Assembly (NCBI RefSeq): GCF_001447195.1
Contig: NZ_LFRI01000341.1
Span: forward strand, 62,001 to 126,000
Direction: 5' to 3'
Source of the DNA: Aquabacterium parvum
Lineage (GTDB): Bacteria; Pseudomonadota; Gammaproteobacteria; Burkholderiales; Burkholderiaceae_C
DNA: 64,000 nt
Shown here: in pieces, positions 1 to 10,900 of the stretch
Layout of the letters: every line of letters begins with the position of its first letter
How positions within the stretch are numbered: position 1 is the first letter of the stretch
The notes under the pieces: generated by a model
The model's database searches: none
Seen by the model: only the letters and a program-made list of their open reading frames with translations
What the model was told of the DNA's origin: nothing
Position numbers and translations under genes: made by a program

Positions 1-584
1 CACGGCAACCCCTGATGAACCAGCGCCTGCGTCGCAACCGACAGCTTTGCGCCTTGCGCTGGACGGGGGGCAAGCCCGAGGTGGTGCACGCCCGAGACGT
101 GGACTTCGCCACCACCGCAGCCCTGCACGGCCCCTTCGCCAGCAAGCACGGCGCCGAGGCCCTGTTGCTCGAATTGGCCGACGAGCACCGACTCTGCCTG
201 GCCTCGCTCGGGCTGGAGCACACAGTCAAAGGTCGCCCATGCTTTCGCTCTGCGATCGGCAAATGCGCCGGGCTGTGCCGGGGCCACGAAACCCAGGCCG
301 AACACGACGCACGCCTGGGCGCCGCCCTGGGGCGGTGGCAACTGCGCTGCTGGCCCTACCCAGGCGCCGTGGCCCTGGTCGAGAGGCGACCTGGTGCCTG
401 CGACCACCTGGTGGTCAAGAACTGGTGCTTCCTGGGGCGGGCCGACAGCCTGGAGGAGGCCCGGAGCCTGCAACAGGTGGCAGCGGGGTTCGATGCTGAT
501 GGCTACAAGATCTTGTGCGCGCCGATGTTCAGGGGGGATGTGGAGATCGTGGAGCTGGGTCAGCCAAGGCACGGCTCCAGTTGA
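1..584 (+). CDS. Cho/UvrC-like nuclease, C-terminal part (5' truncated by window edge)
   Basis: The reading frame is open from base 3 with no stop before the first ATG (base 15), so this is probably the tail of a longer gene, not a 189-residue protein. The NQRLRRN stretch followed by LCALRW matches what follows the GIY-YIG nuclease domain in UvrC/Cho proteins, and the RPCFRSAIGKCAGLC segment matches the Cys-containing region of Cho. In many betaproteobacteria this domain is fused behind a DnaQ-like 3'-5' exonuclease; that part would lie outside the window. The likely role is excision-type DNA repair (3' incision). A hairpin follows the stop. The family call is from remembered motifs; the missing N-terminus prevents a firm name. 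Confidence 0.6.
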   Translation, partial: RQPLMNQRLRRNRQLCALRWTGGKPEVVHARDVDFATTAALHGPFASKHGAEALLLELADEHRLCLASLGLEHTVKGRPCFRSAIGKCAGLCRGHETQAEHDARLGAALGRWQLRCWPYPGAVALVERRPGACDHLVVKNWCFLGRADSLEEARSLQQVAAGFDADGYKILCAPMFRGDVEIVELGQPRHGSS

Positions 585-601
585 CGGGTCTCACAAGCAA
601 C

Positions 602-626
602 GAAGCCTCGGAAAAACCGAGGCTTC
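602..626. terminator. Hairpin between nuclease gene and tRNA-Thr
   Basis: A perfect 10-bp stem (GAAGCCTCGG / CCGAGGCTTC) with a five-A loop lies between the convergent nuclease gene and tRNA-Thr. Neither side has a strong T-run, so it is a probable bidirectional terminator, not a canonical one. Confidence 0.5.
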
Positions 627-636
627 TGGATGGGGT

Positions 637-712
637 TGGTGCCGGAGAAAGGAATCGAACCCTCGACCTTCTCATTACGAATGAGCTGCTCTACCGACTG
701 AGCTACACCGGC
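637..712 (-). tRNA. tRNA-Thr (anticodon CGT)
   Basis: The reverse complement folds as a 76-nt cloverleaf starting GCCGGTGTAGCTCAG. It has a TTCGTAA anticodon loop (CGT), a GGTTCGATTCC T-arm, discriminator A and an encoded CCA end. It closely resembles E. coli thrW. It has its own promoter-like sequence upstream and stands alone between protein genes. Confidence 0.95.
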
Positions 713-752
713 ACACGTGACACAAACCTCACGGCTTGCTGCACAGCCCGCA

Positions 753-780
753 ATCATACCCGGTTTCGGCCTCGTTCAAA
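753..780 (-). promoter_or_regulatory. Putative sigma-70 promoter of tRNA-Thr
   Basis: On the minus strand TTTGAA (775-780) and TATGAT (753-758) are separated by 16 bp, about 40 bp upstream of the mature tRNA-Thr 5' end. Spacing and position fit a stable-RNA promoter. Inferred from sequence only. Confidence 0.5.
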
Positions 781-941
781 CAGCACCCGCGTGATCGTGG
801 TGACGGGTCACGGGTCAGGCGTGCATCCACCCGATTACACCCTGAGACGCCTCTCACTCGCCAGAGACGCCTTGGCCGCACCAAACCGGCGCATCCCGGC
901 ATAACCTCCGGACGCCAACAACCCACGCTGGAGGAGAACCC

Positions 942-1682
942 ATGAACCACGTCCGCACCTTGGTGGCCACCGTCGCCATGGCCCTGAGCGCCCTGTCTCA
1001 CGCCCAAAGCACCCCCGTCCCGGGCACCGACCCGGGCACACCCTCCACCGCCATCGACGCGAAGTCCGAGCCTTACCTCATCGTCACACGCGTCGACGCC
1101 CGCAAGTGCGCCTACCCCGTCTGCGGTGGTTACTTCGTCAAGGCGGTCAACAGCCCCGTCACGCGCTGCGCCGACGGCAAGCTGGCCAAGGAATGCCACG
1201 CGGTCGAGCTCGACACCCGCGCCCTGGGCTGGAGCGACGAGCAACGAGCCACCTTCGAAGCCTCATTCAGCCAGGGCAAGGCCCTGGTCAAAGGCGCCAT
1301 CGAACCGCAACCTCGCGGCCTCTACACCGGCGAGGTGCTGCGCGTGAGCGAGGCCTGGCAAGCACAGGGCAGCAACAAGCGTCCGCTGGGCACCTTCTTC
1401 AGCTTGAAGAACAACGGCATCGTGTGCATCCAGGCCCCCTGCCCTGCGTTCGGTTTGCAAACCCTGAACCGCACCAGCACCGAGCGCAGCATCGACACCG
1501 TCGACTTCAGCACGGCCCGCGCTCCCGACACGGCCGTGCAGGCGGCCTGGCAAGCCCTGGAGAATGGCCCCATCCTCGCGGCCGGTGCCGTGGTGCGCTT
1601 CCCAGGCTTCAGCCCCACAGGCGCCAACGTCTACGCCCACAAGCTCGTGACCAGCGAGTTCTACCTGCCTGCCAAGCCCTGA
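942..1682 (+). CDS. Secreted Cys-containing protein, DUF6748-like
   Basis: A 246-residue protein with a signal peptide (about residues 1-21, cleavage near SHAQS) and no other membrane segment, so probably periplasmic or secreted. The mature part has regularly placed cysteines: KCAYPVCGGYFVK near 50, RCADGKLAKEC near 75, and a CIQAPCPAFG pair near 165. These could form disulfides. The CGGYFVK...NSPVTRCADG pattern resembles proteins annotated as DUF6748, recalled from memory. The start is well supported by a strong Shine-Dalgarno (GGAGGAG) eight bases upstream. It is monocistronic, closed by a strong hairpin. The function is unknown. Confidence 0.7.
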   Translation: MNHVRTLVATVAMALSALSHAQSTPVPGTDPGTPSTAIDAKSEPYLIVTRVDARKCAYPVCGGYFVKAVNSPVTRCADGKLAKECHAVELDTRALGWSDEQRATFEASFSQGKALVKGAIEPQPRGLYTGEVLRVSEAWQAQGSNKRPLGTFFSLKNNGIVCIQAPCPAFGLQTLNRTSTERSIDTVDFSTARAPDTAVQAAWQALENGPILAAGAVVRFPGFSPTGANVYAHKLVTSEFYLPAKP

Positions 1683-1710
1683 GCCCCGCCTCGGTCAAGT
1701 CCCCATGAAA

Positions 1711-1732
1711 AAGCCCGCCAATTGGCGGGCTT
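1711..1732. terminator. Bidirectional terminator between DUF6748-like gene and fbp
   Basis: A perfect palindromic stem (AAGCCCGCCAA / TTGGCGGGCTT), preceded by an A-run and followed by TT on plus, so that minus-strand transcripts end in a T-run. It lies between convergent genes. Confidence 0.8.
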
Positions 1733-1780
1733 CGTCGTTCATGTCACGGCGCTGCGATCAGGCCGCAGGCGCGGGCAGGC

Positions 1781-2788
1781 TCACTGCGCTTCGCGGTGGT
1801 ACGAGGTCACGATGTCGACCTCGTTCTTCGAGCCCAGCATCACGCTCACGCGCTCGTGCAGCTGCTTGGGCTGGATCTCCATGATGCGCTGCGTGCCATT
1901 GGTGGCCACGCCACCGGCCTGCTCGACCAGGAAGCTCATGGGATTGGCTTCGTACATCAGGCGCAGCTTGCCGGGCTTGTTCGGCTCGCGCTTGTCCCAG
2001 GGGTACATGAAGATGCCGCCGCGGGTCATGATGCGGTGCACGTCGGCCACCATGGCGGCCACCCAGCGCATGTTGAAGTCCTTGCCGCGCGGGCCTTCCT
2101 TGCCGGCCAGGCACTCGTCGATGTAGCGCTTGACCGGGGCGGCCCAGTGGCGCATGTTCGACATGTTGATGGCGAACTCCTTGGTGTCCTCGGGGATGCG
2201 GATGTTGTCTTCCGTCATCACCCACGAGCCCTGCTCGCGGTCGAGCGTGAACATGACAACGCCCTGGCCAACGGTCAGCACCAGCGTGGTTTGCGGGCCG
2301 TACACGCAGTAGCCAGCGCACACCTGGGCGGTGCCGGGCTGCAGAAAGCTCTCGTTGGTGACCTCGCCGCCCTGGTGCTTGAGCACTGAGAAGATGGTGC
2401 CGATGCTGACGTTGATGTCGATGTTGCTGGAGCCATCGAGGGGATCGAACAGCAGCAGGTATTCGCCCTGCGGGTAGCGGTTGGGTACGGCGAGCATGTC
2501 GTCCATTTCTTCGGACGCCATGCCGGCAAGGTGACCGCCCCATTCGTTGGCTTCGATGAGCACCTCGTTGGCGATCACGTCGAGCTTCTTCTGGACTTCG
2601 CCCTGCACGTTCTCGCTGCCGGCGGTGCCCAGCACGTCACCCAAGGCGCCCTTGTTGACGTTGATGGCGATGCGCTTGCAGGCGCGAGCGACGACTTCGA
2701 TGAGCAGGCGCAGCTGCGCCGGGATCTGGGCTTCGCCGCGCTGCTGCTCGATCAGGTACTGCGTGAGGCTGATGCGTTTGGTGGACAT
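1781..2788 (-). CDS. fbp: Fructose-1,6-bisphosphatase, class I
   Basis: A 335-residue class I FBPase, a usual length for the family. It hydrolyses fructose-1,6-bisphosphate to fructose-6-phosphate in gluconeogenesis (cytosol). The signature [12 protein letters not shown] lies near residues 115-126 with an upstream ASEE metal-binding segment (91-94); the C-terminal [10 protein letters not shown] segment is also typical. The frame stays open far upstream, but [12 protein letters not shown] is the family's normal start. It follows pepN by 41 bp and prfB lies upstream of pepN, so prfB-pepN-fbp may be one transcript. It shares a terminator with the convergent secreted-protein gene. Confidence 0.96.
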   Translation of the reverse strand: MSTKRISLTQYLIEQQRGEAQIPAQLRLLIEVVARACKRIAINVNKGALGDVLGTAGSENVQGEVQKKLDVIANEVLIEANEWGGHLAGMASEEMDDMLAVPNRYPQGEYLLLFDPLDGSSNIDINVSIGTIFSVLKHQGGEVTNESFLQPGTAQVCAGYCVYGPQTTLVLTVGQGVVMFTLDREQGSWVMTEDNIRIPEDTKEFAINMSNMRHWAAPVKRYIDECLAGKEGPRGKDFNMRWVAAMVADVHRIMTRGGIFMYPWDKREPNKPGKLRLMYEANPMSFLVEQAGGVATNGTQRIMEIQPKQLHERVSVMLGSKNEVDIVTSYHREAQ

Positions 2789-2829
2789 GGTGGTGTCTCG
2801 GGTGAAATGAAAAAGGTTGCGGGCTCGAT

Positions 2830-5502
2830 TCAGTCCTGCAGCGCGCGCGTGATGATCTCGCGCACGTCGTCGGACAACTCGCCGCGGGCGGCCACGCGCT
2901 TGAGCGCTTCTTCGGCGGCCGTGCGGTAAGGCTCGGCCAGGCGTCGCCAGTGGTCGAGGGCGCGGGCCAGGCGGGCGGCCAGTTGCGGGTTGATGGCGTC
3001 GATCTCGATGACGCGGTCGGCCCAGAACACGTAGCCGGCCGCATCCGTGCGATGGAAGGCCGCAGGGTTGTTCTGGCACAGCGCCATCAGCAGGCTGCGG
3101 GCGCGGTTGGGCGTGCGCAGCGTGAAGTCGGGGTGCAGCATGAGCTGCTTGACGCGGGCAAAGACCTGGCCGTCCTTCTCTGGGGCCATGGCCTGCAGCG
3201 TGAACCACTTGTCGATGACCAGGGCCTCGTCACGGAACAGGGCGTGGAAGCGCTTGAGCGCGTCTTCGGCCAGCTCGGCATGGGCCGCCACCAGGGCCGA
3301 GAGCGCCCCCAGCCGGTCGGTCATGTTGTTGGCGTCCTTGAAGCGCTGGAAAGCCTTGCCCACCCAGATCGGGTTGTGGCGCGACACGCCGTCGAGCGTC
3401 AGCATGGCCAGGGCCAGGTTGGCGAGGGCTCGGCGGCCAGCGCTCACGGCGTCGGGCGAGTAGCCGCCCAACTCGGAGTTGGCCTCGTAGGCCACCACCC
3501 AGTCGTCGTGCAGGGCGTGGGCGAGTTGCACCTTCAGGCCCTCGCGCACCGCGTGGATGCGCTGCGGGTCGATCACGTCGAGCTGCTCGGCCACATAGGC
3601 CTCGCTCGGCAGGGTCAGCACCAGCTCCTTGAATGCGGCGTCCAGCTCGGTGTGGCGCAACACACCGCGCATGGCGTCGACGAAACGCGCGTCCAGCTCG
3701 ACGTGGCCCGAGCCCTTGACCGCGTGCAGGATGCGGCGCAGCGCGAGCTTCTGAGCGGCTTCCCAGCGATTGAAGGGGTCCAGGTCGTGGCTGAGCAGGG
3801 TGAACAGCGCGTCGTCGCCCAGCTCGGTCTCCAGCACCACAGGCGCCGAGAAGCCGCGCAGCAGCGATGGCACCGGCTCGACGGGCACGTGCACGAAGGT
3901 GAAAGTCTGCGAGGGCTCGGAGAGCACCAGCACCGTGTCGTGGCCGATCGGGTCGAGCTGGCCTTCGAGGTGCAGGTTGATGTGACGGCCATCCACGCCC
4001 GTCAGGCCCATGGCCACGGGGATGACGTACGGCAGTTTTTCGGGCTGCCCGATGGTGGCCGCGCAGCTCTGGCTCAGGGTGAGCGTGTAGATGCGGTTCT
4101 CGGCGTCGTACACACCGTGGGCCTGCACGCGGGGGGTGCCAGCCTGGCTGTACCAGCGCTTGAACTGGTCCAGGCGCGTGGCCAGCTCGCTGCCCGGGTT
4201 GGCATCCGCGATGGCCTGGGCGAAGTCGTCACAGGTCACGGCCTGGCCGTCGTGGCGCTCGAAGTACAGGGCCATGCCCTTGGCAAAGCCCTGCTGGCCC
4301 ACCAGCGTGTGCATCATGCGCACGACCTCGGAGCCCTTTTCGTACACGGTGGCCGTGTAGAAGTTGTCGATGGCCAGGTAGCTGTCCGGGCGCACAGGGT
4401 GAGCCATCGGGCCCGCGTCTTCAGGGAACTGCAACTGGCGCAGGGTGCGCACGTCTTCGATGCGCTTGACGGCCCGGGCGCTGGGGCTGCCGGCCATGTC
4501 CTGGCTGAACTGCTGGTCGCGGAAGACGGTCAGGCCTTCTTTGAGCGAGAGCTGGAACCAGTCGCGGCAGGTCACGCGGTTGCCGGTCCAGTTGTGGAAG
4601 TACTCGTGGGCGACGACGCTTTCGACGTTGCCGAAGTCGACGTCGGTGGCGGTGGCCGGGTTGGCCAGCACGAACTTGGTGTTGAAGATGTTCAACCCCT
4701 TGTTCTCCATGGCGCCCATGTTGAAGTCGCTGACCGCCACGATCATGAAGCGCTCGAGGTCCAGGCTCAGGCCGAAGCGGGCTTCGTCCCAGGCGATGGA
4801 CGCGATCAGCGAGTTCATCGCGTGCTCGGTCTTGTCGAGGTCACCGGCGCGCACGAAGATCTGCAGCAGGTGATCGCGGCCCGCGCGGGTGCGGATGCGC
4901 TGCTCGCGGCGCACCAGGTCGGCGGCCACCAGGGCAAACAGGTAGCAGGGCTTGGGGTGCGGGTCGACCCACACGGCGAAGTGCTTGCCGCCTTCCAGCA
5001 CACCTTCGTCGATCAGGTTGCCGTTGGACAGCAGCACCGGGTACTTGAGCTTGTCGGCCTTGAGGGTCACCTTGAAGGTGGCCATGACGTCAGGGCGATC
5101 CAGGAAGTAGGTGATGCGGCGAAAGCCCAGGGCCTCGCACTGCGTGAAGAAGCCGCCGCTGCTGGTGTAGAGACCTGAGAGCTGCGTGTTCTTCTCGGGC
5201 GCGCAGGTGGTGCGGATTTCGAGGTGGAACGGCTGCTGGGGCAGGTTCTCCAGCACCAGCTGGCCACCCTCGGTGCGGAAGGACACGGGCTCGCCGTCCA
5301 CCAGCACGCGGGTGAGGTTGATGTCCTCGCCATCCAGGCGCAGGGGCGCACCCGGCTGCATGGGGTTGGGCTCGACGGTCATCTTGTTGATGACCAGGGT
5401 CTTGGCCGGGTCCAGGTCAAAGGTCAGGTCGACCGTCTTGATCCAGAACGCCGGTGCCGCGTAGTCTTCGCGGCGGATCAGCTGAGCGCTGCCTTCACGC
5501 AT
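2830..5502 (-). CDS. pepN: Aminopeptidase N (M1 family)
   Basis: An 890-residue M1 zinc aminopeptidase that removes N-terminal residues from peptides in the cytosol. The substrate-binding GAMEN motif is at 263-267 and the zinc site HEYFH at 299-303, with the third ligand Glu at 322 (LKEG), giving HEXXH-X18-E. The long C-terminal helical domain typical of bacterial PepN is intact. The length matches the E. coli-type enzyme. The gene begins 38 bp after the prfB stop and ends 41 bp before fbp, consistent with cotranscription. Nothing unusual is seen. Confidence 0.97.
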   Translation of the reverse strand: MREGSAQLIRREDYAAPAFWIKTVDLTFDLDPAKTLVINKMTVEPNPMQPGAPLRLDGEDINLTRVLVDGEPVSFRTEGGQLVLENLPQQPFHLEIRTTCAPEKNTQLSGLYTSSGGFFTQCEALGFRRITYFLDRPDVMATFKVTLKADKLKYPVLLSNGNLIDEGVLEGGKHFAVWVDPHPKPCYLFALVAADLVRREQRIRTRAGRDHLLQIFVRAGDLDKTEHAMNSLIASIAWDEARFGLSLDLERFMIVAVSDFNMGAMENKGLNIFNTKFVLANPATATDVDFGNVESVVAHEYFHNWTGNRVTCRDWFQLSLKEGLTVFRDQQFSQDMAGSPSARAVKRIEDVRTLRQLQFPEDAGPMAHPVRPDSYLAIDNFYTATVYEKGSEVVRMMHTLVGQQGFAKGMALYFERHDGQAVTCDDFAQAIADANPGSELATRLDQFKRWYSQAGTPRVQAHGVYDAENRIYTLTLSQSCAATIGQPEKLPYVIPVAMGLTGVDGRHINLHLEGQLDPIGHDTVLVLSEPSQTFTFVHVPVEPVPSLLRGFSAPVVLETELGDDALFTLLSHDLDPFNRWEAAQKLALRRILHAVKGSGHVELDARFVDAMRGVLRHTELDAAFKELVLTLPSEAYVAEQLDVIDPQRIHAVREGLKVQLAHALHDDWVVAYEANSELGGYSPDAVSAGRRALANLALAMLTLDGVSRHNPIWVGKAFQRFKDANNMTDRLGALSALVAAHAELAEDALKRFHALFRDEALVIDKWFTLQAMAPEKDGQVFARVKQLMLHPDFTLRTPNRARSLLMALCQNNPAAFHRTDAAGYVFWADRVIEIDAINPQLAARLARALDHWRRLAEPYRTAAEEALKRVAARGELSDDVREIITRALQD

Positions 5503-5540
5503 GGGTGGGCCTCTCGTGTGGGAGTCGGTTCAGGTTCAGG

Positions 5541-6645
5541 TCAGATGCCTTGCTTGAGGCTGGCTTCGATGAAGGCATCGAGGTCGCCGTCCAGCACCTT
5601 CTGGGTGGCAGAGATTTCGACGTTGGTGCGCAGGTCCTTGATGCGGCTGTTGTCCAGCACGTAGGAGCGGATCTGGTGGCCCCAGCCCACGTCGGTCTTG
5701 GTGTCTTCGAGCTTTTGCTGCGCTTCCTGGCGCTTGCGCATCTCGAAGTCGTACAGGCGCGAGCGCAGGCGCTTCCAGGCCACGTCGCGGTTGCTGTGCT
5801 GCGAGCGGCCGTCCTGGCACTGCACCACGATGCCGGTCGGGATGTGCGTCAGGCGCACGGCCGAGTCGGTCTTGTTGATGTGCTGACCGCCGGCGCCCGA
5901 GGCGCGGAAGGTGTCGGTGCGCACGTCGGCCGGGTTGATGTCGATCTCGATGGAGTCGTCGATCTCCGGGTAGACGAAGATCGAGGCAAACGACGTGTGG
6001 CGGCCACCGGAGGAGTCGAACGGCGACTTGCGCACCAGGCGGTGCACGCCGGTTTCGGTGCGCAGGTAGCCGAAGGCGTAGTCGCCTTCCACCTTGATGG
6101 TCGCGCTCTTGATGCCGGCGGTGTCGCCCGGGGTTTCTTCTTCGACTTCGGTCGAAAAACCCTTGCGCTCGCAGTAGCGCAGGTACTGGCGCAGCAGCAT
6201 GGAGGCCCAGTCGCAGGCTTCGGTGCCGCCGGCGCCGGCCTGGATGTCGATGAAGCAGTTGCTCGGGTCGGCCGGGTTGCTGAACATGCGGCGGAACTCG
6301 AGGCCTTCGACGTCGGCCATCAGGGCCTGAACGTCATCGGAGATGGCCTGCAGGCCGTCCTGGTCGCCCTCTTCCTTCGACATTTCGTACAGCTCGCCGT
6401 TGTCGGCGAGGTTGCGCGTCAGGTTGTCGATGACGACGACGACGTCTTCCAGCGACTTTTTTTCCTTGCCCAGGGCCTGGGCGCGCTTGGGGTCGTTCCA
6501 GACGGCAGGGTCTTCGAGTTCGGCGTTGACTTCGGCGAGGCGGCGGGACTTTTCATCCCAGTCAAAGATACCTCCGAAGCTCAGCGGTGCGCTGAGTCAG
6601 GTCGGCGATCTGGGTGCCCAGGGCGTTGATGTGTTCGATGTCCAT
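5541..6645 (-). CDS. prfB: Peptide chain release factor 2 (programmed +1 frameshift)
   Basis: RF2 reads UAA and UGA stops on the ribosome. The first frame encodes 27 residues from ATG at 6645 and ends at an in-frame TGA (6562-6564). A +1 shift continues for 340 more residues, giving a 367-residue protein, the normal RF2 length. The stop-recognition SPF tripeptide is at about 207-209 and the peptidyl-hydrolysis GGQ motif at about 252-254, equivalent to E. coli positions plus two. The shift site has the classic architecture (separate entry), so this is autoregulation by RF2 level and not a broken gene. pepN lies 38 bp downstream. No lysS follows in this genome segment. Confidence 0.97.
6561..6576 (-). 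promoter_or_regulatory. prfB programmed +1 frameshift site
   Basis: On the coding strand CGG AGG TAT CTT TGA C: an internal Shine-Dalgarno-like GGAGG, the slippery CTT, and a UGA stop followed by C. When RF2 is scarce the ribosome slips from CUU to UUU and reads GAC. This is the established RF2 feedback mechanism. Confidence 0.95.
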
Positions 6646-6774
6646 GTGAATCCTGCAGGCATTGGGACGCGCACCTGGCGCATCCGAAGCAAAAACGGGG
6701 CCGCAAACGAGCGGAAAAACGGCCGAAGGGTGGTCCGCACGGGCTGGGGCCAGGGCGGGCAATCCATCATTTTC

Positions 6775-7722
6775 TCACGCTGTGGCAGCGTCGGCTGCGC
6801 CCAGGAAACCAGCGAGGTGCAAGGCCAGCTCTTCGGGCTGGTCATGGTGCAGCATGTGGCCGGCCTGGTCCAGGGTTTCCATGCGGCAGTCGGGCACGAC
6901 TTTGAGGCGCTCGAGGAAATCCTCTCGCTTGTAGTTGCCCTTGAAGAACATGAAGTACAGCGTCTGCGCGCCCTCGACGAAGAGCATCGGGCAGCGGATG
7001 TTGCGCATGAAGGCCAGCACCTCTTCCACCCGGTAGAGGAAGGGCTGCGGGCGCTTGTGGGCCGCGTCGGCGTTGATCACCCAGCGGCCGTTCTCGGCCC
7101 GGGCCCAGTACCCGGCCAGCCACAGCGCGAACTCGGGGCGCAACAGCGGGTTGTTGGCTTGCAGGCGCTTGGCCACCGCTTCGAGGCTGTCGTAGGCCTT
7201 GAGCTGCACTGGCTCGCGGATCTCGTCGAGCCACTTGATGTAGCGCTGCGGGGCCTCGTCCGGGGTGGTGGCCGGCATGCCGAAGCCTTCGAGGTTGACC
7301 AGGCTGCGGATGCGCTCGGAGCGCACGCCCGCGTAAAGGGTGACCACGTTGCCGCCCATGCTGTGGCCGAGCAGGTCCACCGGGTGGTCGGGCGAGAGCT
7401 GGCGCAGCAACTCGTCGAGGTCTCCCAGGTAATCGGCAAAGAAGTAACAGTCGGACGGGCCTGATTCGCTCTGGCCGAATCCGCGCCAGTCCACCGCCAC
7501 GATCGGGCGCTCGGCCCACCCGGGCTGGCGGCGCAGCGCGTCCACCATGAACTGGAACGAGGCGCCCGTGTCCATCCAGCCGTGCATGAGCACCAGCAAT
7601 GGCTGCTCGGGCGTGGCCTTGGCGAGCTCGCCCCAGACGGACAGGTGCAGCCTCAGGCCGCGCACCTGGCGGAACTCGGAACGCGCGGGGTGGAGGGGGA
7701 CGTAAGGGACAACAGCGCTCAT
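6775..7722 (-). CDS. Alpha/beta-fold hydrolase
   Basis: A 315-residue alpha/beta hydrolase without a signal peptide. Visible elements are the oxyanion HG (47-48), a strand ending VAVDWRGFGQSE, the nucleophile elbow GHSMGG with Ser about 121, and a C-terminal GH with catalytic His about 289. The cap region around 150-230 is Trp/Tyr-rich. The substrate cannot be told from sequence; esterases, epoxide hydrolases and lipases share this fold. The gene is separated from prfB (129 bp) and is divergent from the GGDEF/EAL gene (188 bp between starts). Confidence 0.85.
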   Translation of the reverse strand: MSAVVPYVPLHPARSEFRQVRGLRLHLSVWGELAKATPEQPLLVLMHGWMDTGASFQFMVDALRRQPGWAERPIVAVDWRGFGQSESGPSDCYFFADYLGDLDELLRQLSPDHPVDLLGHSMGGNVVTLYAGVRSERIRSLVNLEGFGMPATTPDEAPQRYIKWLDEIREPVQLKAYDSLEAVAKRLQANNPLLRPEFALWLAGYWARAENGRWVINADAAHKRPQPFLYRVEEVLAFMRNIRCPMLFVEGAQTLYFMFFKGNYKREDFLERLKVVPDCRMETLDQAGHMLHHDQPEELALHLAGFLGAADAATA

Positions 7723-7910
7723 GGGGTGGTGGGTGTTTGCCGGATGTGAAACCGCATCGGGGAAACCCGGTGGTTGACGCGCACGTCATCACCGAAGCTC
7801 GCCACGCATCATCGCCGATCCGGGGGCTTTTTCACCTAAGCTGTCGGGTCTTTCCGACTGACCCGGTCGGCCCCTGCCCACACCCCGTGTAGTCACCTGC
7901 TTCGCCTGCC

Positions 7911-10900
7911 GTGAGCGCCGTGATCCCAACAACCGAGCCCACCTCCGGCGCCCCTGGCCTGCCCCCGACGCCCGCTCTGGGGCGCTTCGGGCCGCTCGCG
8001 TTCTCGGTGGCTGCCATCGCGGCCATCAGCATGGGGCTGATCGCCTGGTCGCATGTGGGCTGGAACCGCCTGCAGCAGCGGGCTCATGCCTTCGACACGC
8101 GACTGCTCGAAGCCCGCCAGGAAGCTCGCCACACCCGTTGGTTGCACACGCTCTCCAGCGCGACAGCCATCCCTGTGGACTCGCTGACGGCACCGCTGCA
8201 CCGCGCCGAAACCGTGTTGGTGGGCCTGCAGGACCAGGCACCGGAGATCACGCAGCAGCCACTGCAACGCGCTCGCGAATCACTTCAACGCGCTGCGTCC
8301 GTGGCACACGACCCCAAGGCCCTGCTCGCGGCCCTGCAGGTGGTCGACCAGACCCTGGACCACACCACCACCCAGTGGGAGGTCGCGCTTGATCAGGCCA
8401 CGCGCGACCAGCATCGCCTGGACCGCCTCAACGTCGGCCTGGTCGGTGGCCTGACCTTGCTGCTGCTGACCCTCATGGCCCGTGCTCACCGCCAGCGCGA
8501 GCAAGCCATCCGCAAGCTGGGCACGCGCGAGGCCCAGCTCACCGCCTTCGCCGAGGCCCTGCCCGACCTGGCGTTCCGCATGGACTCGCAAGGCCATTAC
8601 CTCGACATCTACGGCAACAACCTGCCGCTGCTGGGGCGCCCCGTTGACGAGCTCATCGGCCGCCGCCTGCACGACCTCTTCCCCTGGGAGATGGCCGAGC
8701 GCTTCCTGGGCGTGCTGCGCCAGAGCCTGGGCACGCGGCGCTCGCAAACGCTGTCTTTCTCGGTGCCCGTCAACGGCAGCTTGCTGCACTTCGACAGCCG
8801 CTGCGCGCCGGTGGGCGAGACCGACCAGGTCGTCTGGATGATCTGGGACACCACCGCGCGCCGCCAGACCGAACGCCGCTTGCGCCGCAAGACGCGCATG
8901 TACGACTTCCTCAGCCACGTCAACCAGGCCATGGTGCGCTCCCAGGGGCTGCCCACCTTGCTGACCCACGTGTGCGACGTGGCGGTGCAGCACGGCCAGT
9001 TTCGCAAGGCCTGGGTGGCGCTGTTCGACGACCCGGCGCAACCGAGCTCGCTGCGCTGCACCGCCGAGTCCGGTGACCCGCGCCCCGGCCGCACCCAACT
9101 CGACTTCGAGCTGCCTCCCAGCTCGGACAACGACCACCTCACCCGCAGCCTGCGCGAAGGCCTGACCTACCGCACCGCCTTGCTCGACACCCACGCCAGC
9201 GCACCGGCCTGGGTTCACGAAGCCGTTCAGGCCGGCTCTCCTGGCTGCGTGATCGTGCCTCTGAGACAGGAGCAGGTCCTCATCGGCCACCTGATCCTGC
9301 TGGGCAAGCGCGTGGACGACAGCGACCCCGACGAGCTCGCGCTCTTCCAGGACCTGTCATCCGACCTGTCCTTCGCGCTGACGATGCTGCACCGCGAAGC
9401 CCTGCGCAACCAGGCCGAGCAGCGCATTCGACTGCACGCCGCCGCGCTGGAAAGCACCCAGGACGGCATGATGGTGATGTCGCTCGACGAGGGCCTCGTG
9501 TCGGTCAACCCCGCCTTCACCAGCCTGACCGGCTACGAGGAGCACGAAGTCATCGGCCGCACGCCCGAATTCCTGCTCACCGACCAGCCCGCCGAGACCT
9601 TCGCGAGCTTTCGCGACGAGATCATCCGCCGCGGCCACTGGCAAGGCGAGATCTGGTTCAAGCACCGCGACGGCGAGCCCTTCATGACGCAGCTCTCGCT
9701 GAGCGCCGTGCACAGCACCCAGGGCGAGCCCACGCACTTCGTCGGCGTGTTCACCGACATCACCCCGCTCAAACAGACCGAAGAACGCCTGGCCCGCATG
9801 GCCCACTACGACCCGCTGACCGAGCTGCCCAACCGCGTGCTCATCCGTCAGCGCCTGGCCCACGCCATCAACCTGGCGCAGCGCCACCACACGCTGGTGG
9901 GCGTCATCTTCATCGACTTGGACAACTTCAAGACCGTCAACGACGGCCTGGGCCACGCCGCCGGCGACAGCCTGCTCAAGCAGGTGGCGCAGCGCCTGAG
10001 CCTGCGCGTGCGCCAGGAAGACACCCTGGGCCGCCTGGCCGGCGACGAGTTCGTGCTGATCCTCGAACACCTGCGCCACCCACAGCAGGCGGGCCTCGTG
10101 GCCGCCGCCATCCTCGAAACGCTGAGCCAGCCCTTCACACTCGACGGTGGCCAGCAGGTCTACGTGCGCGCCTCCATCGGCATCAGCATGTACCCCGACG
10201 ACGGCCAGGACGAGTCCGAGCTCGTGCGCAACGCCGACGCGGCCATGTACGACTCCAAGCGACGCGGTCGCAACGCGTTCAGCTTCTACACGCAGTCGTT
10301 CACCACCGACGCCACCGAGCGCCTGCGCCTGGAGACGCTGCTGCGCCGTGCCGTAGAAGAAAGCGCCTTCACCCTTCACTACCAGCCCATGGTGCGCCTG
10401 CGCGACCGCCGCGTGACGGCCGTCGAGGCCCTGGTGCGGCTGGCGCCCGCCGCCTATGACGGCCAGGCCTCGCCGCTCGGCCCCAACCAGTTCATCCCGG
10501 TCATGGAAGAGACGGGCATGATCGAAGCCCTGAGCGAGTGGGTCATGGAAGAAGCCTGCCGCCAGGGCCGCGCCTGGCTCGACCAGGGCCTGGACTTCGG
10601 CCGCATGGCCATCAACCTGTCGCCAGCCGAAATCCGCCGGGGCCGCGTGGTCGAGCGCCTGACGGCCATCCTGGCGCGCACCGGCCTGCCGCCCGAGCGC
10701 CTGGAAATCGAGATCACCGAAAGCGGCCTGATGGAGTCCGGCGCGAGTGTCGAGCAGTTCCTGCAAAGCCTGCACAGCATGGGCGTGCACCTGAGCATCG
10801 ACGACTTCGGCACCGGCTACTCATCGCTGGCCTACCTCAAGCGCTTCCCTGTGCAGCAGCTCAAGATCGACCGCAGTTTCGTGCAGGACCTGCCCAGCAA

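Noticed and set aside
2950-5178. Plus-strand frame of about 740 codons opposite pepN
   Set aside because: A His/Val/Gly-rich shadow of pepN, whose catalytic motifs are intact.
6562-6645. Apparent nonsense or frameshift mutation in prfB
   Set aside because: The sequence is the conserved programmed frameshift site, not a defect.
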